Origin: Gammaproteobacteria bacterium
GTDB taxonomy: Bacteria > Pseudomonadota > Gammaproteobacteria > Pseudomonadales > Halieaceae
NCBI GenBank assembly: GCA_030427485.1
Contig: JAUICG010000024.1
Location: 18,263 to 82,262, forward strand
Length of the DNA stretch: 64,000 nucleotides
Reading direction: 5' to 3'
Each line of letters opens with the position of its first letter. The first letter of the stretch is position 1. The translations under genes were made by a program, and so were the position numbers. The notes below the pieces were generated by a model. The model saw only the letters and a list, made by a program, of their open reading frames with translations. It had not been told where the DNA came from and searched no databases. Of the stretch, positions 24,624 to 32,802 are shown piece after piece.

Positions 24624-25078
24624 AATGTTTCCAGTTGGCTATGGGTTCCGGCGCGGCATGGGCCGGGATGCTTGTCTCTGGATAAAATGGTATCGAGGCC
24701 GAGACGGTGGGGAGACGGTCGAGCGCCCCATTTTAATAGCAGTAGATCACAAGTCCAGTGGTTTGCGTCAATTTCCGGGCCGCTGAATCCCTGTGGCTCC
24801 CGAACGTCGACCGTCCTACTGTCACGACGCTGTCACCCAATAGTCGTATAGATAGGTTGCGCTTTCCGCGCGTTTGACCCTGACAATAGCAAATTGGGTA
24901 TTTGAGTCGTGGTTTCAGTGTGAATAGTGCGCCGTCTCACGTTTGGGGTTCCTGAAAAGGGCTTTTACTGGTCAATAATAGTGCCTTCGGATACCATGGA
25001 AAGGCTGCATGCACCCGCCCTGGGGCGGTGCAGATCACTAACAATTCAAGCAATATTGGCGTGCAACAGGGGAACCAG
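24624..25078. other. 455-bp divergent gap between fabA and manC
   Basis: This gap contains a Pho-box-like promoter (24819-24852) pointing to manC. It then has about 220 nt of leader with a GCACC/GGTGC hairpin near 25011-25031 just before the manC ribosome site. I see no open frame with coding features and no clear fabA promoter. Confidence 0.7.
24819..24852 (+). promoter_or_regulatory. Pho-box-like promoter upstream of manC
   Basis: Two direct copies of CTGTCAC (24819-24825 and 24830-24836) are 11 bp apart (7 + 4), the geometry of a PhoB box (two CTGTCAT repeats). The second copy is followed after 10 nt by TATAGA (24847-24852), the same distance to the -10 as in the classic E. coli phoA promoter. 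Each half differs from CTGTCAT at one base. The 4-nt linker GACG is not AT-rich. Confidence 0.6.
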
Positions 25079-26488
25079 ATGTTAACACCAGTACTACTTT
25101 CCGGAGGCGTCGGCAGCAGGCTGTGGCCAGTCTCCCGGGAGACTCATCCGAAGCAGTTCCTGCCCCTGGTCGGTGAAATTACCATGCTGCAGGAAACATT
25201 GCGACGCACAGTGGGGCTCGAGGCGACGGCGCCGGTGGTTGTCTGCAATGAAGAGCACCGCTTCATGGTGGCGGAGCAATTGCGGCAGTTGGATGTGCAG
25301 TCGGGCGCATTGATTCTGGAGCCCCAGGGGCGCAATACCGCGCCGGCGGTTGCGCTTGCCGCACTGCATGCGCTCGGCAGCGATCCGGAAGCGACCCTGC
25401 TGGTGCTGCCCGCCGACCACCTGATCAAGGATGTCGACGCCTTCGTCGCGGCTGTCGGCAAGGCGCTGCCACTGGCCAGCCAGGGGCGGTTGATGACCTT
25501 CGGCGTGGTGCCAACCGCTCCCGAGACGGGGTACGGCTATATCAAATGTGGATCGGCATTTGAGGACGACCTTTTTGAACTGGAGCGGTTTGTGGAAAAA
25601 CCGGACGCAGCTACTGCGCAGGACTACCTGGACAGCGGTGGTTATCTGTGGAACAGCGGCATGTTCCTGTTGCGGGCGAAGAGCTTCCTGGAAGAACTGG
25701 GTAAGTTCGCCCCGGATATCCTCAAATGTTGCCAGCAGGCGATGGACGCCGCATCAGTGGATACATCGTTTATTCGTCCGGGCGCCGAGGCTTTCCTGCG
25801 CTGCCCGAGCGACAGCATCGATTACGCCGTAATGGAGAAAACCAGCGTCGGCGGCGTGGTTTCCCTGGATTGTGGCTGGAGCGACGTCGGTGCGTGGTCG
25901 GCGCTGTGGGAGGTGGGGGAGCGTGACGCCGAGGGCAACGTCTCCCGCGGCGATGTCATCGCGGACAACTGCAGCGGGAGTTATTTTCGCAGCGATTCCC
26001 GTCTTATCGCCGCAACCGGCGTAAACAATCTGGTAGTGGTCGAAACGACCGACGCCATACTCGTCGCCGACCGCGAAAAAGTACAGGACGTGAAACGTAT
26101 TGTGAACCTGCTCAAGACGCAGCAGCGCACAGAGGCTTCACTGCACCGTCGGGTCGACCGGCCATGGGGATCCTACGAGTCACTGGTATCCTCGGAGCGG
26201 TTTCAGGTAAAGCGCATTGTCGTCGGGCCGGGACAGCGCTTGTCACTGCAGATGCATCATCACCGCGCCGAGCACTGGATTGTGGTCAAGGGTACCGCTG
26301 AGGTAACGTGCGAGGACAAGGTATTCATGCTGGCCGAGGATGAGTCAACCTACATTCCGCTGGGGCATAAACACCGGTTGGCGAACCCCGGCCATATTCC
26401 GCTGGAGATAATCGAGGTGCAGTCCGGGGCTTACCTGGGTGAGGATGATATTGTGCGCTTTGAAGATGTCTACGGGCGTGACAAGTAA
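25079..26488 (+). CDS. manC: Mannose-1-phosphate guanylyltransferase/mannose-6-phosphate isomerase
   Basis: A bifunctional enzyme (also called AlgA/CpsB) that makes GDP-mannose from mannose-1-phosphate and, through its C-terminal cupin, interconverts fructose- and mannose-6-phosphate. The 469-residue product from ATG 25079 starts MLTPVLLSGGVGSRLWPVSR, with the nucleotidyltransferase signature. FVEKPDA lies near residue 180. The C-terminal cupin has the metal ligands in QMHHHRAEHWIVVKG. GTG 25028 is in frame but adds an unrelated extension; AGGGGAA precedes 25079. First gene of a polysaccharide precursor operon. Confidence 0.96.
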   Translation: MLTPVLLSGGVGSRLWPVSRETHPKQFLPLVGEITMLQETLRRTVGLEATAPVVVCNEEHRFMVAEQLRQLDVQSGALILEPQGRNTAPAVALAALHALGSDPEATLLVLPADHLIKDVDAFVAAVGKALPLASQGRLMTFGVVPTAPETGYGYIKCGSAFEDDLFELERFVEKPDAATAQDYLDSGGYLWNSGMFLLRAKSFLEELGKFAPDILKCCQQAMDAASVDTSFIRPGAEAFLRCPSDSIDYAVMEKTSVGGVVSLDCGWSDVGAWSALWEVGERDAEGNVSRGDVIADNCSGSYFRSDSRLIAATGVNNLVVVETTDAILVADREKVQDVKRIVNLLKTQQRTEASLHRRVDRPWGSYESLVSSERFQVKRIVVGPGQRLSLQMHHHRAEHWIVVKGTAEVTCEDKVFMLAEDESTYIPLGHKHRLANPGHIPLEIIEVQSGAYLGEDDIVRFEDVYGRDK

Positions 26489-26516
26489 TGATTATGCGAC
26501 AGAGAGGATTGGTGCT

Positions 26517-27344
26517 TTGATCAAGAAATGCCTGTTTCCGGTGGCCGGTTATGGCACCCGGTTTCTACCCGCCACCAAGAGTATGCCCAAGGAAATGCTG
26601 CCCGTGGTTAACAAGCCGCTGGTGCAGTACGGCGTGGAGGAGGCGATCGCGGCCGGTATGACTACCTGTGCAATGGTCACCGGTCGCGGTAAGCGCGCGA
26701 TCGCCGATCACTTCGATATCAGTTATGAACTGGAGCACCAGATTTCAGGCACCGGTAAGGAAGCGGCCCTTGACAGTATTCGGAATGTGCTGGAGAAGGG
26801 CGTTTTCACCACCGTCAGGCAACGGGAGATGAAGGGATTGGGCCATGCCATCCTCACCGGAGAAGCACTGATCGGCAACGAACCCTTTGGCGTGCTGTTG
26901 TCGGACGATTTGTGTGTTAACGACGGCCCCGGGGTTCTCGCCCAGATGGCCGAGTTGTACAAGCAGTTTCGCTGTTCCATCGTCGCTATCCAGGAAGTGC
27001 CGGCGGATGAAACCCACAAGTACGGGGTCATCGGTGGGAAGAGCATGAAGGACGGTATTTATAGCGTCGAGGAAATGGTAGAGAAGCCCCGGCCCGAGGA
27101 CGCGCCCTCCAACCTTGCGATAATCGGACGCTACATCCTGACGCCGGATATCTTCGATATCCTGCGCGAAACGGGCCCTGGCGCCAACGGTGAAATTCAG
27201 CTCACCGACGCACTGCAAACCCAGGCGAAAAAAGGTTGTGTTATCGCGTATAAATTTCGGGGTCGGCGTTTCGATTGCGGCAGTGTGCCGGGCTTCGTGG
27301 AGGCGACGAATTTCGTCTACCAGAACTATTACGGAAAAGGGTGA
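26517..27344 (+). CDS. galU: UTP-glucose-1-phosphate uridylyltransferase
   Basis: GalU makes UDP-glucose, the donor for exopolysaccharide, LPS core and trehalose. The 275-residue product uses a TTG start at 26517 giving MIKKCLFPVAGYGTRFLPAT, exactly the family start, with AGAGAGG upstream; other upstream frame starts overlap manC. Conserved features include the early KSMPKEMLPVVNKPLVQYGV, VLLSDDL and YSVEEMVEKP. It lies 28 nt after manC and 11 nt before manB. Confidence 0.95.
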   Translation: MIKKCLFPVAGYGTRFLPATKSMPKEMLPVVNKPLVQYGVEEAIAAGMTTCAMVTGRGKRAIADHFDISYELEHQISGTGKEAALDSIRNVLEKGVFTTVRQREMKGLGHAILTGEALIGNEPFGVLLSDDLCVNDGPGVLAQMAELYKQFRCSIVAIQEVPADETHKYGVIGGKSMKDGIYSVEEMVEKPRPEDAPSNLAIIGRYILTPDIFDILRETGPGANGEIQLTDALQTQAKKGCVIAYKFRGRRFDCGSVPGFVEATNFVYQNYYGKG

Positions 27345-27355
27345 GAGAGCGTCCA

Positions 27356-28705
27356 GTGCAAGAGATTACCTGTTTCAAAGCCTACGATGTGCGCGGACGC
27401 GTGCCTGACCAGCTCAATGAGGATATTGCCAGACGCATCGGCCGCGCCTTCGCGGAAGTGGTCAAACCCCGACAGGTGGTTGTGGGACACGACATACGCC
27501 TGACGAGTGAATCCATCAAGGCGGCGCTGACCGAGGGGTTACTGCAGCAGGGCGTCGATGTCTACGATATCGGTCTGTGTGGCACCGAGGAAATTTACTT
27601 CGCCACGTCTCATGCCGGCATGGATGGCGGTATTGCGGTTACCGCCAGCCACAACCCCAAGGACTACAACGGCATGAAATTCGTACGTGAGGAGTCACGG
27701 CCGATCTCCGGGGACACGGGGCTCTTCGATATCAAGGCGCTGGCCGAACGCAACGAGTTCACTGCTGCCGGACAGCCTGGAAAACTGATACCCCTGGATA
27801 CGTCCCAGGCCTATGTGCAGCACCTGCTGTCGTATGTCGATATCGCGAGCCTGAAGCCGCTGAAAATCGTGGTCGACGCCGGGAATGGCGGGGCCGGGCG
27901 TGTGGTGGACCTGCTGGAGCCGCATCTGCCATTCGAATTTATCAAGCTTCATCATGAGGCCGATGGAAACTTTCCCAACGGCGTGCCCAATCCGTTGTTG
28001 CCGGAGAATCGAACGGCGGCGATAGAGGCGGTGCGCGAACATGGCGCCGACCTCGGATTGGGTTGGGACGGCGATTTTGATCGTTGTTTTTTCTTCGACG
28101 AGCACGGCGAATTCATCGAAGGGTATTATGTCGTTGGCCTGTTGGCCGAAGCATTCCTGAAACGACAGGGGCCCGCCCGCATCGTGCACGATCCACGATT
28201 GACCTGGAATACGATAGATATCGTGACGTCCCAGGGTGGTGAGGCGGTACAGAGCAAAACGGGGCACGCGTTCATCAAGGAGCGCATGCGGCTGGAAAAT
28301 GCGGTATACGGTGGGGAGATGAGCGCCCACCATTACTTTCGCGATTTTGCCTATTGTGACAGCGGCATGATCCCGTGGTTGCTGGTCACCGGCCTTGTTT
28401 GCCAGAGCGGGCAGCCGCTGTCAGCGCTGGTGGCGGAGCGCATGAGGGCCTTTCCGTGCAGTGGCGAGATAAATCGCACGATTGAGGACCCGGCGAGCGT
28501 CCTGGCGAAGGTCGAGGCGGCGTATGCCGGCGAGGCAGAGTCGATCGAGCGTGTCGATGGCTTGAGTATGTCCATGGGTGGCTGGCGCTTCAACCTGCGC
28601 ATGTCCAACACCGAACCGGTGGTGAGGCTCAACGTGGAAAGTCGCGCCGACCAGGCGCTAATGGAAAACAAAACCGCGGAATTACTGGCCCTGATAGACG
28701 CCTGA
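27356..28705 (+). CDS. manB: Phosphomannomutase/phosphoglucomutase
   Basis: A phosphohexomutase that converts mannose-6-phosphate to mannose-1-phosphate, feeding ManC. From GTG 27356 it is 449 residues, starting MQEITCFKAYDVRGRVPDQL. The phosphoserine loop TASHNPKDYNGMKF, the metal loop GWDGDFDRCFFFD and the phosphate loop RMSNTEPVVRLNVES are all present. It is closer to CpsG/ManB than to AlgC. The upstream extension of the frame overlaps galU and is unlikely. Confidence 0.95.
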   Translation: MQEITCFKAYDVRGRVPDQLNEDIARRIGRAFAEVVKPRQVVVGHDIRLTSESIKAALTEGLLQQGVDVYDIGLCGTEEIYFATSHAGMDGGIAVTASHNPKDYNGMKFVREESRPISGDTGLFDIKALAERNEFTAAGQPGKLIPLDTSQAYVQHLLSYVDIASLKPLKIVVDAGNGGAGRVVDLLEPHLPFEFIKLHHEADGNFPNGVPNPLLPENRTAAIEAVREHGADLGLGWDGDFDRCFFFDEHGEFIEGYYVVGLLAEAFLKRQGPARIVHDPRLTWNTIDIVTSQGGEAVQSKTGHAFIKERMRLENAVYGGEMSAHHYFRDFAYCDSGMIPWLLVTGLVCQSGQPLSALVAERMRAFPCSGEINRTIEDPASVLAKVEAAYAGEAESIERVDGLSMSMGGWRFNLRMSNTEPVVRLNVESRADQALMENKTAELLALIDA

Positions 28706-28735
28706 TGGCGTGCCAGTTGCGCAGTTCGGCAAGCG

Positions 28736-30373
28736 CTAGCGCTGCGCCTCTTTCCACAGGGAGATCAGCCGGTCGGTTGCGGCGTCCATTGCGCTGTCGT
28801 CGCGCGCGTCCGTCAGTTGCCCCAGTATCTCGGTGCTGATTTCCTTGCCCAGTTCCACACCCCATTGATCGAATGAATTGATACGCCAGATTTGGCCGCT
28901 GCAGAAGGTGCGGTGTTCGTACAGGGCCAGTAGCGCGCCCAGGGTGCGCGGATTCAGTGAGTCCATGGTGATTACGCTGCTCGGGCGATTTCCGGGCATC
29001 GCCAGGTGCGGCGCCAGTGCTGCCGCTTTGTCCTCTGCCAGCCCCCGCTCCAGCAACGCTTTCCTGGCGTCCTCCAGGGAGCGTCCCACCATCAGCGTAC
29101 GACTCTGGGCCAGGCAATTGGCCACGAGAATACGGTGCTGCTGGTCGGCACCGGTGTGGCTGTTCAGGGGCAGGACAAAATCCACCGGGCACAGTAAGGT
29201 CCCCTGGTGTAACAACTGGTGGAAGGAGTGTTGCCCCATTGTTCCAGCCGAGCCCCAGAGCACGGGCGCGGTACCGTAATCCAGTGGCTGGCCTTCGGCG
29301 CTGACCCGCTTCCCGTTGCTCTCCATGGTCAATTGCTGCAGAAAATCCGGGAAGCGCTGCAAACTGTGGTCGTAGGGCAGTACCACATGGTTGCTCGCGT
29401 GGAAAAAGTGACAGTACCAGATTTCCAGCAGGCTCATCAGCAGCGGCAGGTTGTTGTGCGCTTCACTGGTGCGAAAATGCTGGTCCATGGCCTCTGCACC
29501 GGCGAGGAACTCGCTGAAATTCTCCCAGCCGACCGCGACAGCGCAACTGAGTCCGACTGCAGACCATACCGAGTAACGCCCGCCCACCCAGTCCCACATA
29601 GGGAGACAGTTCTCCTGGGGGATGCCAAAGTCTTTCGCTGCCTGCAGATTGGTGGTGACCGCCAGAAAGTGTTGCTCCAACTGCGCTACTGTGGCGCCGG
29701 CATTGAGCATCCAGTCGCGTGCGGCGAGGCCGTTGGCCAGGGTTTCCTCGGTGCGGAATGATTTGGAACAAATGATGAATACCGTGGAGGCGGCGTCCAG
29801 TGTCGACAGCGTGTCGAGCAAATCGGCCGGGTCCACATTCGAGACGTAATGGCATCGCACATCGCCGTGATACGGCTTCAGTGCCTGTGTTACCAGTCGC
29901 GGTCCCAGGTCAGATCCGCCAATACCGATGTTGACGACATCGGTGACCGGTTTGCCGGAGTACCCGTTGTGCTCGCCCCGGTACAGGGTTTGCGCCATCA
30001 CCTGCATGCGATTCCTGGCGCTCAGCACTTCCTGGAACCTGCTTTCCTGGCCGTCACCGCTGGATGCACGCAATAGTGTATGCAAGGCGGGCCGGTCTTC
30101 GGTGGTATTCACGTGGGCGCCGCTAAACAGCGCCTCGATGCTCTCGCGGATGCCGGCCTGGTCAGCCAGTTCGAAAAGTGAGGACAGTGCGCTTGCGCTC
30201 AACAGGTGCTTGGAGTAGTCGAGGCGGAGTCCGGCTGCTGATGCACTGAAGGTGCTTGCGCGGTTGGAATCTGCATTGAACAGGCCTTCCATCGACGCAA
30301 ATTGCAGTTTTGCAGCGTGTTCTTTCAGCGCGGTGTAGGCGGGCAGGTCCGCCAGGAGTGCGCGTGCAGTCAT
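28736..30373 (-). CDS. pgi: Glucose-6-phosphate isomerase
   Basis: Pgi interconverts glucose-6-phosphate and fructose-6-phosphate and links central carbon to the manC-galU-manB pathway it converges on. The 545-residue length is standard. Signatures: VNIGIGGSDLGPRLV (near 138-152), VGGRYSVWSAVGL and the C-terminal GVELGKEI. The gap to manB is 30 nt. Confidence 0.96.
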   Translation of the reverse strand: MTARALLADLPAYTALKEHAAKLQFASMEGLFNADSNRASTFSASAAGLRLDYSKHLLSASALSSLFELADQAGIRESIEALFSGAHVNTTEDRPALHTLLRASSGDGQESRFQEVLSARNRMQVMAQTLYRGEHNGYSGKPVTDVVNIGIGGSDLGPRLVTQALKPYHGDVRCHYVSNVDPADLLDTLSTLDAASTVFIICSKSFRTEETLANGLAARDWMLNAGATVAQLEQHFLAVTTNLQAAKDFGIPQENCLPMWDWVGGRYSVWSAVGLSCAVAVGWENFSEFLAGAEAMDQHFRTSEAHNNLPLLMSLLEIWYCHFFHASNHVVLPYDHSLQRFPDFLQQLTMESNGKRVSAEGQPLDYGTAPVLWGSAGTMGQHSFHQLLHQGTLLCPVDFVLPLNSHTGADQQHRILVANCLAQSRTLMVGRSLEDARKALLERGLAEDKAAALAPHLAMPGNRPSSVITMDSLNPRTLGALLALYEHRTFCSGQIWRINSFDQWGVELGKEISTEILGQLTDARDDSAMDAATDRLISLWKEAQR

Positions 30374-30487
30374 TGTTGGCTTCCGCAGGGAATCGTCTGG
30401 ACACCCAGTATAGGAAGTGCCGTATGCCGGCGCAAATTCAGGGTATCAATCCCGGAGCGTAAAGTGGATACGCCACGGATGCCGTGA

Positions 30488-31450
30488 TCAGTGTTCGCGA
30501 TTGATCGCCAGTGCCGTCATGCTGGCCAGTGCAGCACGCGCATCACTGTCCGGCAAACGGGCCAGGTTCTGCAGGGCGATGTCATGGTAGTGTCGCGCTC
30601 GATCGCGCGTGTACTCGAGCGCACCGCAGCGTTTTACCGCGGCAATGATCTCTCCGATCCGGGCGGTACTTTTGGTGGTAATCGCCTGCCGCACGACGGC
30701 CTGTTCATCGGCGTTACCCTCGCGCAGGGTATGTATCAGCGGCAGCGTGACCTTGCCCTCCATCAGGTCATCCCCTACATTCTTGCCCATCGTGGCCGGA
30801 TCGCCGTCGTAATCCAGGGCGTCATCGACCATCTGGAACGCGATGCCGAGGTTGAGGCCGAAATCCCGCAGCGCGTCGCGGGTTTGCTCGTCCCGGTTGC
30901 ACAGGGTGGCCGCGCCATAGCAAGCCGCCGCGAACAGGATCGCGGTCTTGCGCGTGATAACATCCAGGTACTGCGCTTCGCTGGTATCCGGCTCTCCTGC
31001 GCGTGTCAGTTGCAGCACCTCGCCCTCGGCGATAGTGTTGGTGGTCTGAGCCATATGGGCCAGGATGTCCATATCCGCCAGGTTAACCATCAACTGGAAC
31101 GCGCGGGTATACAGGAAATCGCCCACCAGGACGGAGGGGGCGTTGCCGAACTCGGCATTGGCGGTCGGTCGCCCGCGGCGCAGCGTGGAGATGTCGACCA
31201 CATCGTCATGCAACAGTGTCGCTGTGTGGATAAATTCGACAATTGCCGCGAAGGTGATATGTCGTTCATCGCAGCGGCCAAGCGCGGCGGCACTGAGCAG
31301 GACCAGCAGTGGACGAAGTCGCTTGCCACCGGCGTCGACAATATAGTGCCCGACATTCTCCACCATCTCGACATCCGAGTGGAGTTGGTCAATGATCAAC
31401 CGATTGACCAGTTCAAATTCTTCGGCGACGACGGCGCGTAATTGCTGCAT
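30488..31450 (-). CDS. ispB: Octaprenyl diphosphate synthase
   Basis: A trans-polyprenyl synthase that makes the C40 side chain of ubiquinone (and menaquinone, if made). The 320-residue product has GGKRLRPLLVLLSA, the first aspartate motif LLHDDVVD with GRPTANAEFG, and the second DDALDYDGD. It diverges from rplU, the common gammaproteobacterial arrangement, and shares the control region 31451-31749. Confidence 0.95.
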   Translation of the reverse strand: MQQLRAVVAEEFELVNRLIIDQLHSDVEMVENVGHYIVDAGGKRLRPLLVLLSAAALGRCDERHITFAAIVEFIHTATLLHDDVVDISTLRRGRPTANAEFGNAPSVLVGDFLYTRAFQLMVNLADMDILAHMAQTTNTIAEGEVLQLTRAGEPDTSEAQYLDVITRKTAILFAAACYGAATLCNRDEQTRDALRDFGLNLGIAFQMVDDALDYDGDPATMGKNVGDDLMEGKVTLPLIHTLREGNADEQAVVRQAITTKSTARIGEIIAAVKRCGALEYTRDRARHYHDIALQNLARLPDSDARAALASMTALAINREH

Positions 31451-31480
31451 AGGAGACGGAGGAATAAAAAGTGCCCGCGC

Positions 31481-31509
31481 ATGCTAGGGTGCTGCTATCG
31501 GCCTGTCAA
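31481..31509 (-). promoter_or_regulatory. ispB promoter
   Basis: On the reverse strand a perfect TTGACA (31504-31509), a 17-nt spacer and TAGCAT (31481-31486), 30 nt upstream of the ispB ATG. Confidence 0.65.
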
Positions 31510-31588
31510 GCGAGGCAGGACTGGCTGGCCTGGGACTCGGGCGGCCTGATGGCGTCTGCAAGCCATTGTTTTTCTGAAAAATTAACGC

Positions 31589-31617
31589 TTGCTCCACTGT
31601 GCTGATTTGCGTAAAAT
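31589..31617 (+). promoter_or_regulatory. rplU-rpmA promoter
   Basis: TTGCTC (31589-31594), a 17-nt spacer and TAAAAT (31612-31617), about 130 nt before rplU, diverging from the ispB promoter. Confidence 0.55.
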
Positions 31618-31749
31618 CGCCGGCCTCCGGACCATGCTGCGGGCAATCGTGGCGGTCGCGGGTAAACCCAACTGTTTGTGCCTGACTCTGCCCCCTTGAT
31701 TTATAAGGGTTTATCTGACTGCGAGCAGGCTAATTGAACGGAGCAAGCA

Positions 31750-32058
31750 ATGTACGCAGTAATTGAGAGCGGTGGCAAGCAACACCGTGTCGTCGAGGGC
31801 GAGACCCTCAAGCTGGAAAAAATTGAAGTCGCCCCGGGCGAGACCATCGAGTTCGACAGGGTCCTGATGGTCGGCGGTGATACGATTAAAATCGGCACCC
31901 CGCTGGTCGAAGGTGGCGTGGTCACTGCAGAAGTCGTTGCGCAGGGCCGTCACAAGAAGGTCAAGATCGTTAAATTCAACCGCCGCAAGCACTATCGTAG
32001 AGAGACTGGCCATCGCCAGTGGTTTACCGAAGTGAAGATAACCGGTATCAAGGCTTAA
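31750..32058 (+). CDS. rplU: 50S ribosomal protein L21
   Basis: Ribosomal protein L21, which binds 23S rRNA together with L20. The 102-residue product begins MYAVIESGGKQHRVVEGETL and has the C-terminal FNRRKHYRRETGHRQWFTEV motif. It precedes rpmA by 15 nt in the standard rplU-rpmA-obgE order. Confidence 0.97.
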   Translation: MYAVIESGGKQHRVVEGETLKLEKIEVAPGETIEFDRVLMVGGDTIKIGTPLVEGGVVTAEVVAQGRHKKVKIVKFNRRKHYRRETGHRQWFTEVKITGIKA

Positions 32059-32073
32059 GGGAGGGCTTGAACA

Positions 32074-32331
32074 ATGGCACACAAGAAAGCTGGTGGTAGT
32101 ACCCGCAACGGACGAGATTCAGTCAGCAAGCGATTGGGCGTCAAGTGCTTCGGTGGCGAGACAGTCAAGGCCGGTAATATCATCGTACGCCAGCGTGGTA
32201 CGCGCTTCCACGCGGGTGACAACGTGGGCATCGGCAAGGATCACACCTTGTTTGCGAAGGCGGACGGCAAGGTCGAGTTTATTGCCCGTGGGCCGAAAAA
32301 CCGCAAGTTTGTGCAGGTGGTGAGCGCCTGA
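32074..32331 (+). CDS. rpmA: 50S ribosomal protein L27
   Basis: Ribosomal protein L27, whose N terminus reaches the peptidyl transferase centre. The 85-residue product begins MAHKKAGGSTRNGRDSVSKR and has no N-terminal cleavage extension of the Firmicutes type. A strong terminator follows, so obgE is probably transcribed separately. Confidence 0.97.
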   Translation: MAHKKAGGSTRNGRDSVSKRLGVKCFGGETVKAGNIIVRQRGTRFHAGDNVGIGKDHTLFAKADGKVEFIARGPKNRKFVQVVSA

Positions 32332-32360
32332 GTCGGCGCAACTCGCCGGGAGATCGAAGG

Positions 32361-32387
32361 CCTCGTCAATTGACGGGGCTTTTTTTT
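32361..32387 (+). terminator. Rho-independent terminator after rpmA
   Basis: CCTCGTC (32361-32367) pairs with GACGGGG (32372-32378) around AATT, with one T-G pair, followed by C and eight T residues. This is the clearest intrinsic terminator in the window. Confidence 0.85.
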
Positions 32388-32422
32388 GTGTTCAGGATGG
32401 GCCTGGGTTTTATGCTTAAAGC

Positions 32423-32536
32423 GGGAGAGCGTCGCTGCTTGCATTCCAGGACACGCAAAAGCGCCATCCATGGCAGCTCGGGCTCGGCCATCCGTGGCCT
32501 CGCACGGTCCTGCAACGCAAGCAGCGACGCTCTCCC
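32423..32536 (+). repeat. Long inverted repeat, element B1
   Basis: Arms at 32423-32452 (starting GGGAGAGCGTCGCTGCTTGC) and 32507-32536 are complementary over 30 nt with two mismatches; the inner ends read CAGGAC and GTCCTG. The 54-nt core (32453-32506) contains two nested mini-palindromes, GCGCCATCCATGGC and GGCCATCCGTGGCC, separated by AGCTCGGGCTC. The core aligns with the reverse complement of element B2, while the outer arms do not. Confidence 0.85.
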
Positions 32537-32642
32537 TCAGACATCGTAGTAGCCCCAAGATAGTCAGTTGCAGAAAACAGTGGTAGTCCGTATCCCGACG
32601 ATAGATCTGATGTTGCGATCGCGAACGAAGTCGAGATTGCGA

Positions 32643-32750
32643 GGGTTTGAAGCTGTTCGCCCTGCAGGACTGTGCGAGACATGGATGTCGAGCCCAAGCC
32701 CCCATGGACGGGTTCACGGCGGGTCCTGCAGGGCGAACAGCTTCAAAGCC
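32643..32750 (-). repeat. Long inverted repeat, element B2
   Basis: Arms at 32643-32670 (containing TTTGAAGCTGTTCGCCC) and 32723-32750 are complementary over 28 nt with one mismatch; the inner ends again read CAGGAC and GTCCTG. The 52-nt core (32671-32722) has GACATGGATGTC, GAGCCCAAGCC and CCCATGGACGGG. Read on the reverse strand it matches the layout of B1, including GGGCTCG, CATCC and CTCGCAC. It lies 106 nt from B1 and 52 nt before obgE. Confidence 0.85.
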
Positions 32751-32802
32751 GTAGCCGGGACGAATTTTATAGCGAAGTCGTTCCCCAAAAGGTACAGCGA
32801 TA

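Larger units (their letters stand above)
32332..32802. other. 471-bp gap between rpmA and obgE
   Basis: This gap holds the rpmA terminator and two long inverted repeats (32423-32536 and 32643-32750) with related cores in opposite orientation. The short open frames crossing it are made of repeat sequence and are not credible genes. I see no strong obgE promoter; AAAGG 12 nt before the obgE ATG is its ribosome site. Confidence 0.75.
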
